DNA from: Dyadobacter sp. 50-39
Lineage (GTDB): Bacteria; Bacteroidota; Bacteroidia; Cytophagales; Spirosomataceae
NCBI GenBank assembly: GCA_001898145.1
Contig: MKSR01000040.1
Coordinates: 62,001 to 126,000, forward strand
Reading direction: 5' to 3'
Length of the DNA stretch: 64,000 nt
Positions within the stretch are counted from its first letter, which is position 1; the number at the start of each line of letters is the position of its first letter. This document shows, piece after piece, positions 44,876-52,661 of the stretch. A program made the position numbers and the translations under genes. The notes beneath the pieces were generated by a model. That model was given only the letters and a program-made list of their open reading frames with translations. It was not told the origin of the DNA and did no database searches.

Positions 44876-47236
44876 TTAATATATCAGCTGAAACTCCGGC
44901 ACCAGCGCTATCGCCCACACCAGGTCTTGAATGCCTTCCTCGCTCGGGGTCGGGCCAAGGATTTTTTTGGCTGCCGCAAGCTCCTTCGCAGCCGGTGCCC
45001 GCCCCAGCGCCTTCCGGTACAATGCGGTCACGAGGGAGTCGGATGTCGGGTACTGCGACTTCCATACCTTGGATCCGGCTTTGAGTGTTTCGGTGAATTT
45101 CGACCCGTTCGTCAGCTCCAATGCTTGAAGCAGGTTTGCCTGGGAAGTTCGTCCGGTACTGACGGTCTCACGGTTCGGCCGGCCGAGCGAGGTCAGGAAA
45201 GGGTCGTTCTTCACAAACGCGGCGCGTGGAAATGGCAGGCGTGACCGAATGTCTTCCGGCAGCTTTTTCAATGCAAGGGCGGTGTCGGCATACATGGGCG
45301 TGAAGCTCATGCTGATCGCGTCGGCGAATTGTTCGGCAGTGAGTCTTCTGCGTACCATACCGGTAAACTTGAAATCGGAAGCCATAATGTCCCCCGCTTC
45401 CTTCACCGACGAAGACGGCAGCTGGTAGGTCTTCGACGTGACGATGGTATAGATCAGTTTTTTTACATCATAGCCATTGGCCACGAAATCCGAGGACAGC
45501 CAGTCGAGCAGATCCTGGCTCCACGGCAAATTATCCATCGCATCCACCGGTTCTACAATTCCCCGGCCCATCAGCTGCGCCCATACCCGGTTCACCAGCG
45601 TACGATACAACCGCCCGTCTTTCGGTTGCACCAGGAAGTCGGCGAGCTGGCGCAGGCGTTTTTCGGTGCTTGCATTGATCTCTATTTCGCCCAGTTCGGG
45701 ATACAGCATGCGGGTACCCGCAATTTTGCCGGTCGGCTTATCGCACCGGTTGATTTCAAGCAGCGTGTCGGCAAAAATGTTGGCGAATGCGTACGCGTCG
45801 GCCAGTTTCCAGTCGCTGATGAAGCTGTCGTGGCAGGAAGCGCATTTCAGGTTCAATCCCAAAAATACCTGCGCTACATTCTGTGCAGCCTGCATTTCGG
45901 TGCGCTGGCTGGAATTGATCGTGCCGCGCCATTTAATACCCTTTATAAAACCTTCGGATTCTTTATCCGGGCTGATCAGTTCCTTTACGAACCAGTTGTA
46001 CGGCTTGTTGTTGAGCAAACTCGCATAGAGCCATTTGGAAATACCGAAGCGGCCGCCGGTAATATAGCCGGTACCGTCGTAATCGTTCCGGAGCGCATCG
46101 TTCCAGAAAGTCATCCAGTGCTGTGCATAGGCATCGTTCTGGTTGAGCAGCTCTTTGGCTAGTTGCTCGCGCTTGTCGGGGCGGGTGTCTGCCACGAATG
46201 CGTCGATCTTTTCGGGCGGCGGAAGCAGGCCGATGATGTCGAGATAAACGCGGCGGATGTAGGTCCGGTCGTCCACCAGGGGTTTCCAGCTGCCTTTGTT
46301 TTTCTGAAAATAGGCATTCACAAACAGGTCGACTGGCTTGTTTAGCTCAGCCGTCGCCTCAGGTACCTGGGGCGTGCGCGGTGCGAGTTCAGCTACACGG
46401 TAAATGCTCTTTTCTTTGCCATCGGGCCAGGGCGCGCCCTTTTCGATCCAGAATTCCAGTAGCTTTACTTCCTTTTCCGTCAGGCGCTTGCCTTTGGTGG
46501 GCATTGCTTCTTTGTGGCCCTTGGGCAGTGATATCCTGCGGATCAGTTCACTTTTGTCCGGATGGTTGGGTATCACCACCACGCCATGCTCGCCGCCTTT
46601 CATGATGGCATCTTTGCTATCCAGCCGAAGTTCGCCTTTGATTTTATTCTCACCGTGGCAGCTGTAACAGTTGTGGGCCAGGATCGTTCTGACTTCCACA
46701 TTCAGGGTTTGTATTTGTTCCGGGCTAAGCGCGCCATTGTTGGTCAGTACAAAGTCGGCCTCCATTTCACCTTCGGGTTCCACGGTTTTATCACCACCGG
46801 GCAGCACACTTGTCAGGTAATCTTCCCCGTGCGTGAGCATGGCGCCATAGTGCCCGGCAAATGACACGCCGAAAACAGTGGTGAGCAGCAGTCCGCGGAA
46901 AAGGCTCCGGCTGCCGGAGCGTAATGTGAATGCGGTAGCCAGGGACAGTACCATGGTCGCGATTCCCGCCCAGCGGTGAATTTCGAGATTGGTACCGCCG
47001 GAATCTTCGGAGCTGGCAAGCAGCAGCCCGAATGCGACGGACAGCACCGCGCTGGCTGCGCTGATCCACGTGATGATGCGCGTACCGTCGCGGAGAACGG
47101 TCGATTTGTGCTTCCAGTCGATGAGTTCAAAAAGCAATGCAATGCAGAGTAGTCCAATGGGAAAATGGACCAGTAAGGGGTGCAATCGTCCTAAGAATTG
47201 CCAAAGCCAAAATGTTTCGGTTGCTTGGAGTAACAC
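44876..47236 (-). CDS. Planctomycete-type cytochrome c, DUF1549 and DUF1553 protein
   Basis: The start is GTG. The protein has 786 residues. A membrane region (about 15-135; LHPLLVHFPIGLL start, four helices) precedes a PSCyt1-type cytochrome domain with CYSCH at 190-194 and PNHPDKSELIRRISLP. DUF1549 (about 300-500) carries a second CASCH at 465-469. A DUF1553 domain follows with RTLVNRVWAQLMGRGIVEPVD, RRRLTAEQFADA and TNGSKF. The layout is abundant in Planctomycetes and seen in some Bacteroidota, where a role in periplasmic redox or oxidation of sugars is suspected but unproven. A promoter module ends 57 bp upstream. Confidence 0.9.
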   Translation of the reverse strand: MLLQATETFWLWQFLGRLHPLLVHFPIGLLCIALLFELIDWKHKSTVLRDGTRIITWISAASAVLSVAFGLLLASSEDSGGTNLEIHRWAGIATMVLSLATAFTLRSGSRSLFRGLLLTTVFGVSFAGHYGAMLTHGEDYLTSVLPGGDKTVEPEGEMEADFVLTNNGALSPEQIQTLNVEVRTILAHNCYSCHGENKIKGELRLDSKDAIMKGGEHGVVVIPNHPDKSELIRRISLPKGHKEAMPTKGKRLTEKEVKLLEFWIEKGAPWPDGKEKSIYRVAELAPRTPQVPEATAELNKPVDLFVNAYFQKNKGSWKPLVDDRTYIRRVYLDIIGLLPPPEKIDAFVADTRPDKREQLAKELLNQNDAYAQHWMTFWNDALRNDYDGTGYITGGRFGISKWLYASLLNNKPYNWFVKELISPDKESEGFIKGIKWRGTINSSQRTEMQAAQNVAQVFLGLNLKCASCHDSFISDWKLADAYAFANIFADTLLEINRCDKPTGKIAGTRMLYPELGEIEINASTEKRLRQLADFLVQPKDGRLYRTLVNRVWAQLMGRGIVEPVDAMDNLPWSQDLLDWLSSDFVANGYDVKKLIYTIVTSKTYQLPSSSVKEAGDIMASDFKFTGMVRRRLTAEQFADAISMSFTPMYADTALALKKLPEDIRSRLPFPRAAFVKNDPFLTSLGRPNRETVSTGRTSQANLLQALELTNGSKFTETLKAGSKVWKSQYPTSDSLVTALYRKALGRAPAAKELAAAKKILGPTPSEEGIQDLVWAIALVPEFQLIY

Positions 47237-47292
47237 AAGTTCAAGGGGTTAGTGGTTCAGGAACATCGGCGGCGACATTCCGCAATATCATA

Positions 47293-47341
47293 CAATACTA
47301 AAATGCAGTGAAGGGAATAGTATCCTGTTGTGTCTTGCTAT
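47293..47341 (-). promoter_or_regulatory. Shared promoter module, copy C (DUF1553-DUF1501)
   Basis: On the - strand GCAAGACAC-AA-CAGGATACT is followed after exactly 16 bp by TAGTATTG. The -7 box is 57 bp before the GTG start of the DUF1553 protein. This copy is the most divergent but keeps the same geometry. Confidence 0.78.
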
Positions 47342-47451
47342 AAATAATAAATATTCATGTTTTTCTAAAAAGGTTTATATAAAAACGGAAGCAAGTACTG
47401 AACGGGTTATTAGGTTATAACGATTTATTCACGAATTAGTTATAGAATTTA

Positions 47452-47482
47452 ACAGGAGAGACATATTGTATGCCTCTCCTGT
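47452..47482 (-). terminator. Probable terminator of SusC/SusD operon 2
   Basis: Arms ACAGGAGAGACAT and ATGCCTCTCCTGT pair over 13 bp with one mismatch. Only a weak T-rich stretch follows on the - strand. It lies 23 bp past the susD stop. Confidence 0.65.
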
Positions 47483-47505
47483 GCAATAGGGCCGTTCTGA
47501 ATGGA

Positions 47506-49005
47506 TCAGTAACCCGGGTTCTGGGCCAGTTTAGGATTGATCAGGATCTGCGGTGCAGGCAACGGCAGGAAGTACTCGTTTTCCGTGAACACGTAGTCCG
47601 TAGAGTTAAACGGCACATTGCCTCTGGCCACGGTCGGGTTTGCGCGTTCCTGTGCGCCGTGTGCATTCATGAAAGCCGCCCATTCAGCCGGTGTCTTGGT
47701 TCTTTTCAGGTCGAACCAGCGATGGTTTTCGAATGCAAGTTCCAGCCGTCTCTCTTTCAGGACTGCGGTGCGGAACGCGGTCTTGTCCGCGACAGCCAGG
47801 TCGGCAAGGCCAGCTCTTTTACGAACCTGGTTGAGGTAGCCCAGGGCTTCGGCCGTCGGGCCTGACTGCTCGTTGATTACTTCCGCGAGCATCAGAAGGA
47901 CATCGGCATACCGCAGTACAGGCCAGTTGGTGTTGGTGCGGTTTACGATCGTATGCGGATAATTGTATTTGAGCACATAAGGTACCTTGTAGGTAGTCGT
48001 GTCCAGTTTGAAATTGGGCCTCAGTGAAATGTCTTTCCGGAGATCGCCCTTTTCGTAGGCTGCCATGATGTCGTTGGTAGGAACATTCCGGCCGCCATTG
48101 GCACCAGCGGTGAAACCCGTCACGGCCCCTTTCGACACCCTGGGCGCAAATACGTATTCGAAGTTGCTCCACTCGCCATTGTCGTTATCACCCTGGTACT
48201 GGATTTCGAAGATCGATTCGATGCCATTTTTGGTGGTAGGATTGAAATTGCTGGCATAGTTGGCGTGCAATGCATAGCCCATTGTGCTGACCTCTTTCAA
48301 CGTCGTGGCCGCATCGGCGTACTTCTTCTGCGTGAGATACGATTTTCCCAGCAAACTGAGCGCCGCGCCCTTGGTAGCCCGCCCCAGGTCGGCCGCGGAA
48401 GCATATTTGGCTGGTAATGCAGCCGCAGCTTCTTTAAGGTCCTTTTCAATCTGCGCCCATACATCGGCCTGCGGGGATCGTACCAGCTCGAATGCCGGGT
48501 CGGGGATTTCCAGCGTGGAGGTAACAATCACCACATCGCCAAAGTATTGTACAAGATTAAAGTACATATATGCCCGCAGGAATTTCAGCTGGCCTTCGGC
48601 TTCTTTCCGGCCATTTTCCGTCATGGTCGCATCTACCATTCTTTCCAATGTCAGGTTGCAGTTGTACATGGCCGCATAGTAACCATTCCATACGTTGGCA
48701 ATTTCGCCGTTGCCGGAGTTGACCGTGCTGAATTCAAATGCTTCCCACCCGCCGGCGCCACCGCGGTCGGAAGGGTTCAGGTCGACGGTGGTGTTGTCGG
48801 TTTGAAATTCACCAAACAGGTATGCCGTGTTGTTGAGCGCCTGCACCTGGCTGTAAACACCGCTGATCGCCTGTTTAACCTGTTCTTCATTTTTATAGAA
48901 CAGATCGACCTGTACCTTGGTAGGGTCTGTCTGGTTCAGGAAGTCTTCGCTGCATGACGACAGGCACATGGCCACTGCGATTCCGAGTATCGTTATTTTT
49001 TTCAT
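47506..49005 (-). CDS. SusD/RagB-family lipoprotein 2
   Basis: The start at 49005 gives 499 residues and a lipoprotein signal with Cys at residue 18 (MCLSSCSEDFL). Family motifs: GQLKFLRAYMYFNLVQYFGDVVIV, YEKGDLRKDIS, LNQVRKRAGLADLAVADKTAF and LELAFENHRWFDLKRT, with an EYFLPLPAPQILINPKLAQNPGY end. The SusC stop is 12 nt upstream of the start. Its DFLNQTDPTKVQ N-terminus resembles many SusD proteins; the ligand is unknown. Confidence 0.93.
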   Translation of the reverse strand: MKKITILGIAVAMCLSSCSEDFLNQTDPTKVQVDLFYKNEEQVKQAISGVYSQVQALNNTAYLFGEFQTDNTTVDLNPSDRGGAGGWEAFEFSTVNSGNGEIANVWNGYYAAMYNCNLTLERMVDATMTENGRKEAEGQLKFLRAYMYFNLVQYFGDVVIVTSTLEIPDPAFELVRSPQADVWAQIEKDLKEAAAALPAKYASAADLGRATKGAALSLLGKSYLTQKKYADAATTLKEVSTMGYALHANYASNFNPTTKNGIESIFEIQYQGDNDNGEWSNFEYVFAPRVSKGAVTGFTAGANGGRNVPTNDIMAAYEKGDLRKDISLRPNFKLDTTTYKVPYVLKYNYPHTIVNRTNTNWPVLRYADVLLMLAEVINEQSGPTAEALGYLNQVRKRAGLADLAVADKTAFRTAVLKERRLELAFENHRWFDLKRTKTPAEWAAFMNAHGAQERANPTVARGNVPFNSTDYVFTENEYFLPLPAPQILINPKLAQNPGY

Positions 49006-49017
49006 CTTCGCCATTTT

Positions 49018-52000
49018 TTAGAAATTAACTTTTATACCTGCCGAGAATGTCCTGGGCACCGGGTACGACTCGTCGTCGTTGTTGAGCTCCGTACCCCCGC
49101 GTACCCCTGCGTCGGGGTTGTTGCCAGGGTATTTCGTGATGAGCAACAGGTTAGCCGCATTCACGAACACGCGTGCATCGGACAGAATGCCGTCTACTTT
49201 GGGAAGCGTGTAGCCGATCGTCACGTTCTTGATCCATGTGTGGCTACCATCGTACACGTACCGCTCGCTGCTCTCGCGTGACCACTTGAAGTAGTCGGTA
49301 CCACCCTGCGAATTCTTGGCGTTGGGATTAGAGCCGGGGTTCTCCGGCGAGCGCCACCGGTCTTTGGCTTTTTCCAGCACGTTGAAAACGCCGTCCATAT
49401 TCATGGTGGAAGCCTCAATGTTCCGGTAAATGTCGAATTTATGCGCGCCCATCAATAACACGCTCACATCGAAACGCTTATAGTCTATTCCTACCGTCCA
49501 TCCCCAGTTGAATTTCGGGTTCGGGTTTCCGATCTCGGTCATGTCTTTGGTATCGTAGGAGACGATGCCATCCGGACCACCGTCGGGCGCGCCGTGCAAA
49601 TCGGCGAATTTCATCGCCCCCGGCACTGCGCCTTCCTGCAGTGGTGCGGCGTCGATCTCCGCCTGGGTGTTGAAAATGCCCAGCTTTTTGTAGCCGAAAA
49701 TCATACCGATCGGCCGGCCCACCTGCTGGATGTTGTAGCCGCCATACTGGCTGCCTTGCAGGATAAAGTCGTTCTGGCCGCGGATTTCCAGGATTTTGCT
49801 TCGGTTGAAGGTGATATTTGCATTGGTCCTGAAATTAACCTGACCGATTTTCATCCGGTAACTCGCAGCGAGTTCCACACCCTGGTTTTGAACCTTACCG
49901 AGGTTTTTCAGGGTCGAAGTGAAGCCTGATACTGCCGGGATATTGTAACCCAGCAGCATGTCGTCGGTAATCTTTCTGTAATACTCGGCAGTGAAGACGA
50001 GGCGGTTATTGAAAGTCGCCAGGTCGAGCCCGATGTTGAGCTGGTTTGACTTTTCCCATGTCAGTTCGGAGTTAGCAAAACGGTTGACGGTCCTGCCGAT
50101 CGACATGGAGTTGTTGAACACATAATTGTTCAGCGTAAGGAAGGCGAGGCTGGCGTAGTTACCGTCGTCGCCGGCATTTTGCGCGGTACCGAAGTTGTTG
50201 TTGGCACTCACCTGATAGGTATTATTGCCTGTCATACCCCAGCTGCCCCTGAGTTTAAGGTCGGTGAGCCAGGCCGCTTTGGGAATAAAAGGTTCTTCCG
50301 AAAGCCTCCAACCCACAGACACCGCCGGGAAGTTACCGAACTGGTGGCCTTCGCTGAACCGGGAGCTTCCCTCGCGGCGGAATGATGCCGAGAACAGGTA
50401 ACGATCTTTAAACGAGTAGTTTAGCCTTGCCAGGTAAGCGAGCATTGTCCATTTGCGCTCCATCGACGACGAGGAACGGATGGTAGCATTGCCGAGGAAT
50501 GGCGCAAGGTCGTCGGGGAATGTATTGCCGGAACCATACAACCCTTTCACCACCTCCTGCTGCGCGGTGTAGCCCAGCATCGCATCGAGATGGTGATTTT
50601 CACCGAAATTGACATTGTAGGTAAGCAACTGATCCGCCGTGTAATTTTTCAGCTCTTCGGCATCATCACGCTCGGCGGCAAGCCGTGGCGGCGCTCCATT
50701 GGACCCGGTGGCAATGGCCAGCCCGATGGTGGACGGGATGTACTCCTTGTACTTGTTGTAATTGATCTTCGCATTGACGGAGGTCCTGAATTTCAGTCCC
50801 TTGACAATATTGAAATCAATGTAGCCGTTGGCCAGTACATCGGCGATGTTCCGGTCGCGGTCGATGTTTTTGAGCAGATACAATGGGTTCGGAAATCCGA
50901 AGATATCCCCCACGCCATTGTAATACGGGATCAGATCGCCCTTCTGATCATAGGCAGGATACCTTGGGTCGCTGATGAGCGTCAGGCCCACCAATGCGCT
51001 GCGGCCGTCGGTAGCGGCGAGGCTCGACCGGGAGTAGCTGCCGGCAATGTTAACGCCCATCGAAATGTATTTGTTGACTTCGCCGGCCAGGTTCGTGCGA
51101 ATGGACGCCCGGTCGTAGTCCGTGTATTTCAATGCGCCGTCCTCTTTGTAATAGCCAATCGACACCATTGACTTGATGGGGCCTTTGCCTGAGGACAGCG
51201 ATAAGTTTACGTCGGTGTACGGCGCATTGTTGTGCAAAATCAAGTCAAACCAGTTGGTCGAGTACTTCGTGTCAGCTGGATTACGGAAATCAATCGGTAT
51301 CTCCTCATTCGTAGGCTGTCTTTTCTTATCCAGCACAAACCGCCCGATGAACACTTCTTTCTTGAACTGCGCAAAATCCTGGCCGTTCAATACTTTGGTT
51401 TTTCTGGAATCCGGCACATTCTGCACCCCGTAGTCGATCGATATATTCAGGTTGGTTTTGCCTTCCTTGGCTGATTTCGTGGTAATCAGCACCACACCAT
51501 TTGAACCGCGCGCACCGTAAATGGCCGTTGAAGCTGCATCTTTGAGGACGGTAATGGCCTCAATGTCGTTCGGGTTCAGGTTTTGGCCGACGGAAATACC
51601 CACCGGAAATCCATCTATTACGTACAATGGGTCGCTCCCGGCCCCAAGCGAGCTGATACCCCTCACTTTCACTTCGAATTGCTGGCCCGGCGTTCCGCTT
51701 TTCTGCTTGATGATGACACCGGGGGCCTGTCCCTGGATCATCCGGGTCACATTTGATTTGGGGACTTCCCCGATATCCTCGATGTTAATGTTCGATACCG
51801 CGGAAGTAATGTCGCGCTTGCGCTGGGTACCGTAGCCCACCACGACCACTTCTTCCAATGCCTTATTGTCCACGGCTAACTGCACGTCCAAAGACGTCTG
51901 ATTTCCCACTGAAATCTCTTTTGGTACGTACCCGACAAAAGAGAAAACTAAAACAGGGCTGCCTGATTCAGGTACATTAATGGTGTAGCGACCTTCGGTA

Positions 52001-52251
52001 TCGCTGACGGTTCCGGTGCTGGAACCCTTCACGACGATGCTTACACCCGGGAGTCCGGCGCCATTTTCATCGGTAATTTTTCCGGTAAGCGACCGGTCCG
52101 CAGCGGCCACGATCGGATATTTGAATGGGGCGGCCAGCACCGGAGCTTCATGGAAGCCCGCGAGTGTGACGCCGAACAACACCTGGCCGAGCAACAGCTT
52201 GCGCAGCGGACGCAGCCCGGGGCTGAATCGTGATTGTCGAGGTTGATTCAT
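49018..52251 (-). CDS. SusC/RagA-type TonB-dependent transporter 2
   Basis: The start at 52251 (MNQPRQSRF) gives 1077 residues; the frame continues upstream to a GTG but the ATG matches the paralogue. The hydrophobic signal (RKLLLGQVLFGVTLAG) is followed by the carboxypeptidase-regulatory-like domain (GKITDENGAGLPGVSI), VVVGYGTQRKRDITSA, PLYVIDGFPVG, ASTAIYGARGSNGVVLITTKS and a barrel ending in SAGIKVNF. It is related to but distinct from transporter 1. It has a long leader with the conserved element at 52298-52338. Confidence 0.94.
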   Translation of the reverse strand: MNQPRQSRFSPGLRPLRKLLLGQVLFGVTLAGFHEAPVLAAPFKYPIVAAADRSLTGKITDENGAGLPGVSIVVKGSSTGTVSDTEGRYTINVPESGSPVLVFSFVGYVPKEISVGNQTSLDVQLAVDNKALEEVVVVGYGTQRKRDITSAVSNINIEDIGEVPKSNVTRMIQGQAPGVIIKQKSGTPGQQFEVKVRGISSLGAGSDPLYVIDGFPVGISVGQNLNPNDIEAITVLKDAASTAIYGARGSNGVVLITTKSAKEGKTNLNISIDYGVQNVPDSRKTKVLNGQDFAQFKKEVFIGRFVLDKKRQPTNEEIPIDFRNPADTKYSTNWFDLILHNNAPYTDVNLSLSSGKGPIKSMVSIGYYKEDGALKYTDYDRASIRTNLAGEVNKYISMGVNIAGSYSRSSLAATDGRSALVGLTLISDPRYPAYDQKGDLIPYYNGVGDIFGFPNPLYLLKNIDRDRNIADVLANGYIDFNIVKGLKFRTSVNAKINYNKYKEYIPSTIGLAIATGSNGAPPRLAAERDDAEELKNYTADQLLTYNVNFGENHHLDAMLGYTAQQEVVKGLYGSGNTFPDDLAPFLGNATIRSSSSMERKWTMLAYLARLNYSFKDRYLFSASFRREGSSRFSEGHQFGNFPAVSVGWRLSEEPFIPKAAWLTDLKLRGSWGMTGNNTYQVSANNNFGTAQNAGDDGNYASLAFLTLNNYVFNNSMSIGRTVNRFANSELTWEKSNQLNIGLDLATFNNRLVFTAEYYRKITDDMLLGYNIPAVSGFTSTLKNLGKVQNQGVELAASYRMKIGQVNFRTNANITFNRSKILEIRGQNDFILQGSQYGGYNIQQVGRPIGMIFGYKKLGIFNTQAEIDAAPLQEGAVPGAMKFADLHGAPDGGPDGIVSYDTKDMTEIGNPNPKFNWGWTVGIDYKRFDVSVLLMGAHKFDIYRNIEASTMNMDGVFNVLEKAKDRWRSPENPGSNPNAKNSQGGTDYFKWSRESSERYVYDGSHTWIKNVTIGYTLPKVDGILSDARVFVNAANLLLITKYPGNNPDAGVRGGTELNNDDESYPVPRTFSAGIKVNF

Positions 52252-52297
52252 ACGTTTAGGATTGGAATAGTTAATGATCTGTTCAGTAAAATGGGAC

Positions 52298-52338
52298 TCA
52301 CGCACTGATTCTCTGCATAGGCGATAGGTTTAAATGGA
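52298..52338 (-). promoter_or_regulatory. Conserved susC leader element with 6-codon upstream ORF, copy 2
   Basis: On the - strand the sequence reads CCATTTAAACC, then TATCGCCTATGCAGAGAATC. The ATG at 52318 opens a 6-codon ORF (MQRISA) that stops at 52298, 46 nt before susC. The layout parallels 42823-42869. Confidence 0.55.
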
Positions 52339-52474
52339 ACATGGCCGGCCGGAGTGGTCGCCACTGAATGCAAACTCAAAGAAGTTGTGAGGAGGGGAAT
52401 CGCCGGCACCCGGCGTACATACCAATTACTATATTTGATATGTACAATTAATGATTTGAATTATATTATTTTTA

Positions 52475-52523
52475 CAATAGTATCGGTATTTGAACTCCAT
52501 ACTATCCTGTGCTGTCTGGTATG
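52475..52523 (-). promoter_or_regulatory. Shared promoter module, copy D (SusC/SusD operon 2)
   Basis: On the - strand ACCAGACAG-CA-CAGGATAGT is followed after exactly 16 bp by TACTATTG. The -7 box is 224 bp before the chosen susC start. Confidence 0.8.
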
Positions 52524-52661
52524 CTTCGAAAATTGTTAGCGGTTGATAACTAAATCGCCGACGAGTTCCGGTTACAAAATATTATCGAAGGGTAAAGTGG
52601 TGATATCTACTGCAATTGCGTATTTTCGAGCGTCGGCCTTACTCCAATTATCCGTTTATAC

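Larger units (their letters stand above)
52252..52661. other. 410-bp divergent spacer between susC 2 and the T9SS-exported protein gene
   Basis: It contains the shared promoter module (52475-52523) for the leftward susC/susD pair, a leader element (52298-52338), an A/T-rich core around 52430-52480 and a short stretch before the rightward gene. No additional gene is supported. Confidence 0.7.

Noticed and set aside
52251-52305. Longer GTG-started form of susC 2
   Set aside because: It would run through part of the leader element and gives an N-terminus unlike the paralogue; the ATG giving MNQPRQS matches MNQFRQS.
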